Origin: Polaribacter sp. L3A8
Lineage (GTDB): Bacteria; Bacteroidota; Bacteroidia; Flavobacteriales; Flavobacteriaceae
Assembly (NCBI RefSeq): GCF_009796785.1
Contig: NZ_CP047026.1
Span: forward strand, 2,896,501-2,960,500
Reading direction: 5' to 3'
Length of the DNA: 64,000 bases
This document shows positions 24,733 to 33,212 of the stretch, one piece after another (positions within the stretch are counted from its first letter, which is position 1; the number at the start of each line of letters is the position of its first letter). The notes under the pieces were generated by a model. The model was given only the letters and a program-made list of their open reading frames with translations, did no database searches and had not been told where the DNA came from. A program made the translations under genes and the position numbers.

Positions 24733-27261
24733 TTAAAAACGGACTCTAAAACTTAAATTAGGTGTAAAAGGCAGTGAATAATTGTCTACTCTTCTTACAT
24801 TATTTTGGCTATTATCATCTACAACATAATAAGAATCTATTGTATTTTGTTTGTCTGTAATATTGGTAAAACCAAGACGAATAGTTGCTTTTAGCGCATC
24901 AGAAAAATCAAATTTATAGCTTCCAGAAAGATCTAATCTAAAGAAATTAGCTAAATTTTCTTGGTTAGGATTGTTGTAATTTACAATGGTTCTATTTCCG
25001 TTTTGTATGGTTTCATTTCCTAGAACAGGTTTTGTATACGGTTTACCAGAACGTAAAACACCACCAAAAGACACTTTTAATTTTTTAGTAAAACTGTAAT
25101 TAAATGCAGCACTTACAGAGTGAGAAATATCTAAACTATTAGCAAAGGTTTCTGGAGAAAAAATATCGAAAGAATACTCGTTTTTAGAGTAGGTGTAACT
25201 TAGCCAAGTACTAATTTTATCTGTTTGTTTATTCACTAAAAATTCAATCCCTTTTACCTCGTAATTACCAATAGAATTAAAGGTTTGTATGTTGTTGTAA
25301 AAACCTTGATTTGCTGCTGTAATTCCGTCTACTTTTTTATAAAAACTTGTAATATCTACGTATAATTTATCTTTAGCATACGCAGTACCAAAAGATACTT
25401 GTTTGCTTTTTACAATAGGGATATTTTTATCGTCAGAAAGAATCCATCTGCGTTTTTCTATGCCTAAAAAATTTTCTTCAAAATCTACTTTTTGTGCCGT
25501 TGTTTGGTTTTTTAATTCACCTTCTAATTTTAAAGAAAAGGCAGTATTTAACTGTTGTCTGATGTTAATTCTAGGTTCAATTACAAATTTATTAAACTTA
25601 TCAAAATAGTTTGCACGTACTCCAAACCTAGCGTAAGTATTGTTTTTTTGATATTCAATTTCAGAATAAAAAGCACTTTTTAATAACACTTTTTTTTCTG
25701 TAGTAGAAAAAGTGGGTGCGTTTACAGTGGTGGTATTTCTAATACCTATTTCATTAAATACCAATCCGTTAGTAAAAAATAAAACATCAGAAAATTCGTA
25801 TTTAGAATTTAGTTTTATTTCTGTTTCTAACACATTATTAAACTGCGTTTGAAACTGATCTGTATCATTATTAAAGTCTGAAGAATTTATTTTATAATCT
25901 GAATAAAAAGCAGATAATGTAGTAGAAAATTTGGCATTCCAATTTGCATCCCAACTAATTTTTGCACCTACATTTTCTTGTTTTAAAGCACTATTTTCTT
26001 CAATAAGTGTATTATTAGAAGTGTATTGTTCTTTATAATCTAAATTATTTTTAATGTGGATAAAATTAGTTTTTATGGCATGATTATAATTAACATCATA
26101 TAAAACTTTAAAGGAATAATCGTAGAAATAAAAATCTGATTCTGTGTTATTTACAGTATTTGATGAAATAGAATTATCTTGAAAACTTCTAGAGAAATAA
26201 TTGTTATACGTTGGTGTGTTAATAACATCTGTAAATGATCTTCTTGCAGAAATATGTACTTCTAAATTCTCTTTTAGAGGTACTTGTACAAAAGCATCTG
26301 CACTTAATAAATTAAAACCGGCGCCACCAGAAAATTTATTGGTAATTCTGTTAGAAGTTTCCATGTTTATGGTAGATGAAACTCCGTCTGAAAAAGTACT
26401 ACTTGTACCATTTTTAGTAACAGAAACCTTCTTTGTTAAATACGGATTATAAGCAGAAATAAGCCCGAAAAAATGACCAGCGTGGTACATTTTTATTCCA
26501 TCCCAAAGAATTAAATTTTGGTCGTTTGTACCACCTCTAACGTTAATATTAGAAATACTTTCGTTTACACTTTCTACACCAGGTAAAATTTTAATAGTTT
26601 GTAAAATATCAGGTTCTATTAAACCCGGTAAAATTCCGAATTTTTCGGTATTTAAAACCGTACTTCCATCAGCACTTTTTTGCAAACCAGCAGTTAAAAA
26701 ACGCGGCATTATAATTTCTGATAATTGCTCTGATGCTTCTTCTAAAAACAATTGTTTACAACTAGGTAAAAACAATTCTTTAGCGGAAAATTTTTTTGTT
26801 TTAAAACCGATAAAAGAAATATTTAAAGTAGCATTTACAGGCACATTTTTTAAATGAAAAACACCGTTATTATTGGTTGTTGTTCCTAATTTATAGCCAT
26901 TTACTTTTACAGAAGTTAGTAATAAAGGTTCTAGTGTTTTGGCATCTAAAACGGTACCGCAAATAGCAATGGTTTTGTTTAAAAATGAAACCGTTACGTA
27001 TCTATTATCTAAAGTTTTAAACTGTAAAAATGTTTTTTTGTTTAAAAATAATAATAATTCATCAATCGTTATTCCTTGTTTTGGTTGTGGTATAAAAATG
27101 TCTTTTACATCAGCATCTGAATAAGAAAACTTAATATCGTAACTTTTTTCTAATGTTGATAACAAGGTAGAAAGTGCAATTTTATCAGAAGAATTCTGTG
27201 TAAAAACAACACTTGTTATTAATAAAAAACAACATAAAAGAAGACGTATTTTATTGATCAT
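24733..27261 (-). CDS. TonB-dependent receptor with STN domain (FecA-like)
   Basis: This is a large outer-membrane receptor. The usual order is visible. First a signal peptide (INKIRLLLCCFLLITSVVF), then an STN signalling domain (about residues 20-85). A carboxypeptidase-regulatory-like domain (CGTVLDAKTLEPLLL to IGFKTKKF) is next. The plug has ILPGVESVNESISNINVRGGTNDQNLILWDG, and the long barrel ends NLSFRVRF with terminal phenylalanine. The frame stays open upstream to 27291, but ATG 27259-27261 gives a normal signal peptide and overlaps the fecR stop by 11 bases, suggesting translational coupling. The STN domain means it can signal to FecR. The imported ligand is unknown. Confidence 0.93.
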   Translation of the reverse strand: MINKIRLLLCCFLLITSVVFTQNSSDKIALSTLLSTLEKSYDIKFSYSDADVKDIFIPQPKQGITIDELLLFLNKKTFLQFKTLDNRYVTVSFLNKTIAICGTVLDAKTLEPLLLTSVKVNGYKLGTTTNNNGVFHLKNVPVNATLNISFIGFKTKKFSAKELFLPSCKQLFLEEASEQLSEIIMPRFLTAGLQKSADGSTVLNTEKFGILPGLIEPDILQTIKILPGVESVNESISNINVRGGTNDQNLILWDGIKMYHAGHFFGLISAYNPYLTKKVSVTKNGTSSTFSDGVSSTINMETSNRITNKFSGGAGFNLLSADAFVQVPLKENLEVHISARRSFTDVINTPTYNNYFSRSFQDNSISSNTVNNTESDFYFYDYSFKVLYDVNYNHAIKTNFIHIKNNLDYKEQYTSNNTLIEENSALKQENVGAKISWDANWNAKFSTTLSAFYSDYKINSSDFNNDTDQFQTQFNNVLETEIKLNSKYEFSDVLFFTNGLVFNEIGIRNTTTVNAPTFSTTEKKVLLKSAFYSEIEYQKNNTYARFGVRANYFDKFNKFVIEPRINIRQQLNTAFSLKLEGELKNQTTAQKVDFEENFLGIEKRRWILSDDKNIPIVKSKQVSFGTAYAKDKLYVDITSFYKKVDGITAANQGFYNNIQTFNSIGNYEVKGIEFLVNKQTDKISTWLSYTYSKNEYSFDIFSPETFANSLDISHSVSAAFNYSFTKKLKVSFGGVLRSGKPYTKPVLGNETIQNGNRTIVNYNNPNQENLANFFRLDLSGSYKFDFSDALKATIRLGFTNITDKQNTIDSYYVVDDNSQNNVRRVDNYSLPFTPNLSFRVRF

Positions 27262-28165
27262 AAGTATAGATAGTAATTTTTTTACCATCAATTTTATAAG
27301 ACAATTGCAGCGGAATTGTAATAGATTTTAAGGCTACATTTATATCTGAATGTGTAAAACCACCAGAGTATAAAATATCTAAATCGATGTTTTTAGTTTC
27401 AATCGTATAATCAAACTGATTTTCTATTTCTTGCAATACAAAACGCAAAGCAGTACTTTTAAAATTAGACTCTTTTTGCAACCAAGATTTCTCACTAATA
27501 TCAAACGTATTATTAGTATCAATAACACCATTAATTACTTTAAAAATAGTACCTTTTGGTAGTTTTACAAGGGTATCTTTATAAGCAACACTTACCAAAC
27601 CTTCGTAAGTTTTTACTTCAAAATAATTAGTTCTTTCTTTTACGTTAAACTGTGTTCCAAGTACGGTTACTGCTCCTATTTGGGTATTTACCGTAAACTT
27701 TTTTCCTTTCTGAACCTTAAAAAAAGCTTCTCCTTCTAGGGTTAAATTTCTACTATTTTTCCAGTCTTTTTTAGAATAGGTAATTTCTGAGTTTGCGTTT
27801 AAAATTACTTCAGAATTATCTGGTAAATTAAAACTTTTTGTTTGTGCAAATTGGGATTTAAAATTGGCATCATTATTAAAAAGTAGAAAATACGAAGTTG
27901 TTAACAATACAACAATTGAAGCAGCATATTTATAGAATTTCTTAAAATTTAAGGAAACAACTTTGCCTTTTTTAGTGGTGTTTTTTGTCTTTAATTTTAA
28001 GTCTGCAAGGGCTTTTTCTACATCTACTTTAGGTGTTTCTATTTGCGTGGAATAATGTGCAATTTTATCTAAAGTAGTAAAGTCTTTTGTTTCTTTTAAA
28101 CGCGTCAATTCTTCATCAGAAGTATCTCTGTTTAGCCATTTTAAGATGTCGTTTTCGTTTTCCAT
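27251..28165 (-). CDS. FecR-type anti-sigma factor
   Basis: This 304-residue inner-membrane protein relays a signal from the TonB receptor to the sigma factor. A cytoplasmic N-terminal part (about 1-75, ENDILKWLNRDTSDEELTRL) precedes one membrane helix (YAASIVVLLTTSYFLLF, about 82-98). The periplasmic FecR domain (SFNLPDNSEVILNANSEITY, LTLEGEAFFKVQKGKKFTVNT, VTVLGTQFNV) and a DUF4974-like C-terminal segment (LRFVLQEIENQFDY) follow. A copy of the two-box promoter motif lies directly upstream (28188-28213), between the sigma gene and this one. Confidence 0.93.
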   Translation of the reverse strand: MENENDILKWLNRDTSDEELTRLKETKDFTTLDKIAHYSTQIETPKVDVEKALADLKLKTKNTTKKGKVVSLNFKKFYKYAASIVVLLTTSYFLLFNNDANFKSQFAQTKSFNLPDNSEVILNANSEITYSKKDWKNSRNLTLEGEAFFKVQKGKKFTVNTQIGAVTVLGTQFNVKERTNYFEVKTYEGLVSVAYKDTLVKLPKGTIFKVINGVIDTNNTFDISEKSWLQKESNFKSTALRFVLQEIENQFDYTIETKNIDLDILYSGGFTHSDINVALKSITIPLQLSYKIDGKKITIYTYDQ

Positions 28166-28187
28166 TTTTTGTACTTCTATATATGTA

Positions 28188-28213
28188 ACAACTAATACGT
28201 AGTTTACCCTACC
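28188..28213 (-). promoter_or_regulatory. Two-box ECF promoter motif upstream of fecR
   Basis: On the minus strand GGTAGGGTAAA begins at 28213 and AGTTGT begins exactly 20 bases later at 28193, 28 bases before the fecR start codon. The same boxes with the same spacing occur three more times near here (28778, 28847, 30854). Confidence 0.8.
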
Positions 28214-28224
28214 TTAAATTGAAA

Positions 28225-28734
28225 TTAAATTCCGTCTATGTTAGTTCTTAATTTTTTTAATGCTGATGACATTCTTTTTTCTACTGCTTTTTGAGAAATT
28301 TCTAACATTTCTGCAATTTCTCGGTATTTTTTGCCATCAATTCTATTCATCAGAAAAACTTCCCTCTCGCCTACTGTTAAACCTGAAATGGCATTTTTTA
28401 GCTTGTTTTTAAATTCTTCTTCTTCTAATAAATAATCTGGACTTTGGTTATCTACATCTAAATAAGGACTACTTTTTGCATATTCAAAAACTACCTTTTG
28501 ATGCTTTACTTTATTAAGAAAAAGATTGTTAATAACTGTAAATAAGTAAGACTTTGCTTTCGTAAAATCGACTTTAGCGCAATGTTCCCATATTTTTATA
28601 AATGCTTCTTGTGCTAAATCTAAAGACGTATTTTTATCACCAGACTTATAGTATGCAAAATTACTTGCAGATTGTATATGAGAAGTGTAAAACTCATTAA
28701 AATAAATTTCGTCGCAAAGAGATTTATTAGTCAT
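28225..28734 (-). CDS. FecI-like ECF sigma factor
   Basis: This 169-residue sigma-70 factor has region 2 at about residues 10-75 (FYTSHIQSASNFAYYKSGD, DLAQEAFIKIWEHC, KAKSYLFTVINNLFLNKVKHQK). Region 4 is at about 110-165 (GLTVGEREVFLMNRIDGKKYREIAEMLEISQKAVEKRMSSALKKL). It heads the minus-strand set sigma-FecR-TonB receptor, the classic cell-surface signalling arrangement. The four two-box motifs around it are the best candidates for the promoters it recognises. None is oriented to read the sigma gene itself. Confidence 0.93.
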   Translation of the reverse strand: MTNKSLCDEIYFNEFYTSHIQSASNFAYYKSGDKNTSLDLAQEAFIKIWEHCAKVDFTKAKSYLFTVINNLFLNKVKHQKVVFEYAKSSPYLDVDNQSPDYLLEEEEFKNKLKNAISGLTVGEREVFLMNRIDGKKYREIAEMLEISQKAVEKRMSSALKKLRTNIDGI

Positions 28735-28777
28735 ATAGGGGTTTTAAATAATAAAAATAAAAAAAAATTAAAACAAA

Positions 28778-28803
28778 GGTAGGGTAAATAAATGTTTAGT
28801 TGT
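28778..28803 (+). promoter_or_regulatory. Two-box ECF promoter motif (copy 1)
   Basis: GGTAGGGTAAA starts at 28778 and AGTTGT starts exactly 20 bases later at 28798. It lies 69 bp upstream of a second copy and points toward the lipoprotein gene at 28917, so the two may be tandem promoters. Confidence 0.7.
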
Positions 28804-28846
28804 TTTACTTACAGAATGACAAAAAAATAATCATTCTAAAAAAAAA

Positions 28847-28872
28847 GGTAGGGTAAAATAAAACAAAGTTGT
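28847..28872 (+). promoter_or_regulatory. Two-box ECF promoter motif (copy 2)
   Basis: GGTAGGGTAAA starts at 28847 and AGTTGT at 28867, again 20 bases apart. The second box is 50 bases before the ATG at 28917, the same distance as at the barrel gene (30874 to 30924). This supports 28917 as the lipoprotein start. Confidence 0.82.
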
Positions 28873-28916
28873 TTTACTCATATAAACAAGAAACATTAAT
28901 TATAAAATTTATTAAA

Positions 28917-29969
28917 ATGAAAACATTAAAATTAATTACAGCAATTGCTTTTACAGTAATATTAGGATTTACTTCTTGCCAATCTGAAGAAAGTAAAGAA
29001 ATAGGTACCAATCCAAATGCAAATTCATCTACATCGCCAACCGCTTCTAATTACGAAAGAGCAGCAATGAATGATGGTTCTGATGATGATTTTTTAGACG
29101 GAAATGCGTGTACCGAATTATTGTTTCCATTAACGGCAACTGTAAACGGACAACAAATTACTTTAATTAGTAAATTAGATTTCTCTTTAGTTTTAAATAT
29201 TATGGGACAATTTAATAACGATACTGATAATGTATCTTTTAATTTTCCAATTAGTGTTAAAACAAGTAATTATACAGAAGTAAAAGTAAATAATCAAGCA
29301 GAATTTGATGCTTTACAGCAAGAGTGTGAAAATGCAGAAGCACAAGGAAAAGGTGCAATTTCTTGTATAGATATTAACTTTCCGGTTACCATGTTAACTT
29401 ATGATATTAGTTTAGAACAAACCGGAAGTGTGGTTGTACAATCAGAAAAACAACTGTATACGTTTATGACAGATTTACAATCTGATGAGTTATTTGCCGT
29501 AAATTATCCAATAAATGCAACTTTAAGTAACGGAACTGCTGTAACAATTAAAAGTGATGCAGAATTTCAAAATGCTATTTCAGAATGTATTCAATTTGAA
29601 GAAGAAAAAGATGATGCAGCAACTACAGCAGCAGATGTTGAAGCTATTTTATCTGGTACAAAATTTAAAGTAGAAACTTTTATTACAGCGGGTGCAAATA
29701 CTGCAAACGATTATGCAAATTGGTCTATAGAATTTGCAAACGATTTTAAAATTGTGGCTACAAATGTGGTAAACGCAGCATTAGGAGAAGTAGAAGGAAC
29801 GTATACGGTAAGTTCGGAAACAGAAGCTTTTGTAAATATTAATTTTGCAAGTAATACAGCAGTTAGTGCTTTAGGTAATGATTGGGTTATTAGCTCTTTT
29901 AGTAACACCTTAATTACATTACAAAGCAAAACAGATGCTTCTGTAACCTTAGCATTTAAGAAAATTTAA
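28917..29969 (+). CDS. Lipoprotein with internal repeats in the ECF regulon
   Basis: The protein from ATG 28917 is 350 residues and begins MKTLKLITAIAFTVILGFTSCQ, a lipoprotein signal with cysteine 21. An upstream start at 28869 would add 16 residues but lies inside the promoter box, so it is rejected. The body contains diverged repeats of about 90 residues: FNFPISVKTSNYTEVKVNNQ with EFDALQQEC, and VNYPINATLSNGTAVTIKSD with EFQNAISEC. The C-terminal part looks like a small beta-rich domain (NYANWSIEFANDFKIVATNV). Family name not recognised; likely surface or periplasm-facing. Confidence 0.8.
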   Translation: MKTLKLITAIAFTVILGFTSCQSEESKEIGTNPNANSSTSPTASNYERAAMNDGSDDDFLDGNACTELLFPLTATVNGQQITLISKLDFSLVLNIMGQFNNDTDNVSFNFPISVKTSNYTEVKVNNQAEFDALQQECENAEAQGKGAISCIDINFPVTMLTYDISLEQTGSVVVQSEKQLYTFMTDLQSDELFAVNYPINATLSNGTAVTIKSDAEFQNAISECIQFEEEKDDAATTAADVEAILSGTKFKVETFITAGANTANDYANWSIEFANDFKIVATNVVNAALGEVEGTYTVSSETEAFVNINFASNTAVSALGNDWVISSFSNTLITLQSKTDASVTLAFKKI

Positions 29970-30007
29970 AAAGGAGAAGTAGTAGTAGATTGTAGTTAGT
30001 TGATGAT

Positions 30008-30048
30008 AACTTTACAACTATTATTCCCCCAATTTTAGTTGTAAAGTT
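30008..30048 (+). terminator. Strong hairpin between lipoprotein and metalloprotease genes
   Basis: A perfect 13-bp stem (AACTTTACAACTA at 30008-30020, complement at 30036-30048) with a 15-base loop is followed by a T-run, 12 bp before the next start codon. It can act as a terminator or attenuator that lowers expression of the metalloprotease relative to the lipoprotein. Confidence 0.8.
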
Positions 30049-30063
30049 TTTAATAAAAGTAAA

Positions 30064-30846
30064 ATGAAAAATATTTTTTTAAGAGTAATTTTAGTGTGTA
30101 GTATCCTTATTTCTTGTTCGTCAGAAAATGAAGGTATAATAGATGGAGAAACAGGTAATACCATTAATGTAGCCACTAATAGACAAGCTACAGGTTCTTC
30201 TGCTAACGATTTACTTTCTGCAAATACCTTTAAAAAAATGATTGTAGAACTTGCATATATAGAAGGTTTTAAACCTTCTGATGCAGCTATAAACAATTTT
30301 AAAAACTTTATTACCAATAGAACTAACAAACCAGAAGGAGTAATATTTAGTATTAAAGAAATAGCCGCTACAAACAAAGAAGTATATACTTTAGATGAAG
30401 TAGTAGCTTTAGAAACAACAAACAGAACTACTTATAATTCTAATACAACAATTGCTGTTTGGGTATTATTTATCAATGGTAAATCTTCTAGTGATACTAA
30501 TTCTAGCGCAATTTTAGGTTCTGCATATTGGAACACTTCTTTTGTTATTTACGAAGAAACAATTCACGGTTTAAGTAACAGTGCTTTTGAACCAGAAAGA
30601 AGCTTATTAGAATCATCTGTAATTCATCACGAATTTGGCCATATTTTAGGGTTAACAAATTTAGGAACCGAGTTACAAAGTGATCATGAAGATACAGAAC
30701 ACCCAAAACATTGCGATGAAGAAGATTGTTTAATGTATTGGGCAGCAGAAACTAGCCAAGGAATTGGTAGAATGATTTCTGGCGGACAAATACCAACTTT
30801 AGACGCACAATGTTTGGCAGATTTAAAAGCCAATGGCGGAAAGTAA
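30064..30846 (+). CDS. Lipoprotein zinc metalloprotease (metzincin-like)
   Basis: This 260-residue protein has a lipoprotein signal (MKNIFLRVILVCSILISC, cysteine 18). A zinc-protease motif is near residue 190: VIHHEFGHILGLTNLG, that is HExxHxxGLxN with a downstream SDHEDTEHPKHC and a methionine-turn-like DCLMYWAAE. Cysteines in KHCDEEDC may form a disulfide. Such lipoproteins are exposed on the outer membrane or in the periplasm. Its place between the lipoprotein and barrel genes, downstream of the ECF promoter motif, suggests a surface processing role, which is inference. Confidence 0.82.
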   Translation: MKNIFLRVILVCSILISCSSENEGIIDGETGNTINVATNRQATGSSANDLLSANTFKKMIVELAYIEGFKPSDAAINNFKNFITNRTNKPEGVIFSIKEIAATNKEVYTLDEVVALETTNRTTYNSNTTIAVWVLFINGKSSSDTNSSAILGSAYWNTSFVIYEETIHGLSNSAFEPERSLLESSVIHHEFGHILGLTNLGTELQSDHEDTEHPKHCDEEDCLMYWAAETSQGIGRMISGGQIPTLDAQCLADLKANGGK

Positions 30847-30853
30847 AAATAAA

Positions 30854-30879
30854 GGTAGGGTAAAATAAAGTTGAGTTGT
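30854..30879 (+). promoter_or_regulatory. Two-box ECF promoter motif upstream of the barrel gene
   Basis: GGTAGGGTAAA begins at 30854 and AGTTGT at 30874, 20 bases apart and 50 bases before the ATG at 30924. Spacing to the start codon equals that of copy 2. Confidence 0.82.
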
Positions 30880-30923
30880 CTTATATACGAGAACAATAAA
30901 TATAAACTTTAAAACTATTTAAA

Positions 30924-31508
30924 ATGAAAACATTATATATAACAATAGCATTATTAATTACAGGTCTTTTATCTGTAAATGCACAAGATAAAAATAGGGC
31001 TACAGCAGGTATTAAAGGAGGATATAATATCTCTTCAGTTAGTTTCGATGGAAGCTCAGAAACAGGTAAGTTACATGGTTATCACATAGGTATTTATGGC
31101 GAATCTTACATTGGTAAATTCCTTTCTATTCAGCCAGAAATATTGTATTCTAAACAAGGTTATAAAATTATAGATGATAACGGAACGTACACACAGAAGT
31201 TAGATTATATAAATGTACCATTGATGTTAAAATTATATCCTGTAAAAAGTTTTTTTATTGAAGCAGGACCACAAATAGGATTTTCAATTTCGCATAAAGA
31301 AACCTTTGATGCAGGTTTTATTCTATATGATACATCAGAAGAATTTGAACCTAGTAATTTAGATTGGGGTGTAAATGTAGGAACCGGTTTTAAGAGCGAT
31401 GGAGGCGTAAGTTTAGGTGTAAGATACCATTTAGGTCAAAGTGATGTTTATGACCAAGACAAGCCAAAAAATAGAGTATGGCAGCTCTATTTAGGATTCG
31501 AATTTTAA
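30924..31508 (+). CDS. Outer-membrane beta-barrel protein (porin family, PF13568-like)
   Basis: This 194-residue protein has a signal peptide (MKTLYITIALLITGLLSVNAQ). Eight or so short amphipathic strands follow, starting TAGIKGGYNISSVSF, then LHGYHIGIYGESYIG, LSIQPEILYSKQGYKI and DYINVPLMLKLYPV. It ends RVWQLYLGFEF with the terminal aromatic typical of barrel proteins. It has its own copy of the two-box promoter motif. The small size suits an eight-stranded barrel that anchors or senses rather than a large transporter. Confidence 0.86.
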   Translation: MKTLYITIALLITGLLSVNAQDKNRATAGIKGGYNISSVSFDGSSETGKLHGYHIGIYGESYIGKFLSIQPEILYSKQGYKIIDDNGTYTQKLDYINVPLMLKLYPVKSFFIEAGPQIGFSISHKETFDAGFILYDTSEEFEPSNLDWGVNVGTGFKSDGGVSLGVRYHLGQSDVYDQDKPKNRVWQLYLGFEF

Positions 31509-31614
31509 TCGCAGGGCGATAGCCAAGGATTTAATTACCAGATTATTGTATCGAAATTAAAAAACATGTTTCGGAAGCATACGTCGTACCCTTGGGTCTA
31601 GGTTGTTGATTCAA

Positions 31615-31648
31615 AAAAAAGGGAGATAATTATTTATCTCCCTTTTTT
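31615..31648. terminator. Bidirectional hairpin terminator
   Basis: A 14-bp perfect stem (AAAAAAGGGAGATA at 31615-31628, complement at 31635-31648) has a 6-base loop. The stop codon of the 36-aa minus-strand gene overlaps its loop. It ends transcripts from both sides. The 100 bp to its left hold no gene I can support. Confidence 0.88.
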
Positions 31649-31740
31649 GTCATCTTATAAATTAAATAACCAAAACCCACTAAAAAGTGTAAAATGATTA
31701 CTGCCGCAACTATATATAAAGTGGTGTTAGAATTATTCAT
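31630..31740 (-). CDS. Small membrane protein (36 aa)
   Basis: A 36-codon frame on the minus strand reads MNNSNTTLYIVAAVIILHFL with a single hydrophobic helix at about residues 8-28, then a basic tail (YKMTKKGDK). Its stop codon lies in the loop of the terminator. It follows the pseudouridine synthase gene by 44 bp on the same strand. The basic end after the helix suggests a C-terminus in the cytoplasm. No family is recognised, but composition and tight context support a real gene. Confidence 0.65.
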   Translation of the reverse strand: MNNSNTTLYIVAAVIILHFLVGFGYLIYKMTKKGDK

Positions 31741-31784
31741 TTTGCAAAAATATAAAGATAAATACTTTTTTTTTGTGATGAATG

Positions 31785-32354
31785 TTACATTAGGGTATCA
31801 ACTTCTTTTACACCACAAATTTCTAGATTACCCAAAGTAATTTCTCCTATTCTAACACGAATTAAACGTAAAGTTGGTAAACCTACAGCAGCAGTCATTT
31901 TTCTAACTTGTCTAAATTTACCTTCTGTAATAATAATAGAAACCCAGCTTGTTGGTCCGTGTCTTTCATCCCTAATTTTCATACTTCTAAGTGGAAATTT
32001 AGGATCGTCTATTATAAAAGCTTTACCAGGTTTTGTGGTGTATTTTTTGCCATTAAAACCAATTTCTACTCCGGTTTGTAATTGCTCAATTTCTTTTTGG
32101 GTAATAACTCCATCAACTTGTACGTAATATTCTTTTTCGTATTTATGAGATCTAATTTCTGCGGATACTTTACCATCAGTTGTTAATAATAGTAACCCTT
32201 CCGATGGAACATCTAAACGACCAATAGCCATGGTTCCTTCTGGAAAATCGTGTAATTCTCCTAATAATTTTTTCTTCCGCTTTGCGGGATTAACAAACTG
32301 AGAAATCATTCCCCAAGGTTTGTTTATTATAAAATGACGATGATTTTCTATCAA
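31785..32354 (-). CDS. RluE-type rRNA pseudouridine synthase
   Basis: This 189-residue enzyme would convert a specific uridine in ribosomal RNA to pseudouridine. The catalytic aspartate is D48 in AIGRLDVPSEGLLLLTTDG. The later KEYYVQVDG and FRQVRKMTAAVGLPTLRLIRVRIG segments fit the RsuA/RluB/E/F family. It lacks the N-terminal S4 domain of RsuA and RluB, as in RluE. The target base (position 2457 in E. coli 23S rRNA for RluE) is inferred. Only 1 bp separates it from the hydrolase gene upstream. Confidence 0.88.
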   Translation of the reverse strand: MIENHRHFIINKPWGMISQFVNPAKRKKKLLGELHDFPEGTMAIGRLDVPSEGLLLLTTDGKVSAEIRSHKYEKEYYVQVDGVITQKEIEQLQTGVEIGFNGKKYTTKPGKAFIIDDPKFPLRSMKIRDERHGPTSWVSIIITEGKFRQVRKMTAAVGLPTLRLIRVRIGEITLGNLEICGVKEVDTLM

Positions 32355-32355
32355 T

Positions 32356-33153
32356 TTATTGAGCTTTTAAAGAAGATAAAAAATCATTAAAAGCGGCCCA
32401 ATAAGTTTCATTACCTTCCGTAGTTTTCCACAATGCTTTAGAACCGTGAATACCTTTTACTTCTGGTATAAAATGAGTTACATAAATAGGTTTTATTTTA
32501 TTAACCAAAGTAGTTACACCGGCACTTTCACTTTTAGAAGAAGTTACAAAAACAGGTTTAGTATACGTACTTATTGCTTTATTGATATCGATACCTTTAA
32601 AATATTCACCAGGACTAAAAGCTGCTACTGCTTTAATTTTAGAATTATTTTCTCCCATTAAAAGCGCTAAAGAAGAAGAATAAGAACTACCAACTAACAA
32701 AATTTGTTGGCCTCCGTTTTGTTGATATATGTAATCTATTGCAGCTTCAATATCTTGCTTTGCATCTAAATAAGTAAGCCCTAAACCTTTTGTTTTGGCA
32801 GCAATTGCTGTTTGGTTATCTATAGTATTTACAGTGTTGCCAGAACGTTGATCTATTGCCATTACAGAATATCCTAATTTATTTAATTTTATAGCAGTGT
32901 CTTTATATTCTCCTCTACTATAACCCGCCTGATGGCATAATAAAACAGTAATAGGTGTTTCTTTAATTTTATAAACATCTGCAGTAATTGGCAAACTATC
33001 TTTAGACGGAAATGTAATGGTTTCTTTTTCTAAAATGGGTTTTGTTTTTTCTTGTATCGTTTTATTTTCTGACACTACATTGGTTGGAGTTGTCGGTTTA
33101 TTTTTGCAAGAAAAAAGTAAGAGTACGCTAAGAATTAAAGAATATTTTATCAT
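32356..33153 (-). CDS. Alpha/beta-hydrolase lipoprotein
   Basis: This 265-residue protein has a lipoprotein signal (MIKYSLILSVLLLFSC, cysteine 16) and an alpha/beta-hydrolase body. The nucleophile elbow is LLVGSSYSSSLAL, an early strand is ITVLLCHQAGYSRGEY, and a late histidine is in VKGIHGSKALW. It is related to dienelactone-hydrolase or S9-type hydrolases. It is probably anchored in the periplasm or outer membrane; the substrate is unknown. It sits in a minus-strand run with the pseudouridine synthase and the epimerase. Confidence 0.82.
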   Translation of the reverse strand: MIKYSLILSVLLLFSCKNKPTTPTNVVSENKTIQEKTKPILEKETITFPSKDSLPITADVYKIKETPITVLLCHQAGYSRGEYKDTAIKLNKLGYSVMAIDQRSGNTVNTIDNQTAIAAKTKGLGLTYLDAKQDIEAAIDYIYQQNGGQQILLVGSSYSSSLALLMGENNSKIKAVAAFSPGEYFKGIDINKAISTYTKPVFVTSSKSESAGVTTLVNKIKPIYVTHFIPEVKGIHGSKALWKTTEGNETYWAAFNDFLSSLKAQ

Positions 33154-33212
33154 TTTGTTTAGGATGAAATTTTAGTATTTATAAATTTTATAACTAAGAT
33201 ATTGTAATGAAA

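Noticed and set aside
28869..28916. Longer start of the ECF-regulon lipoprotein
   Set aside because: It lies within the second promoter box, and the lipoprotein signal starts at 28917.
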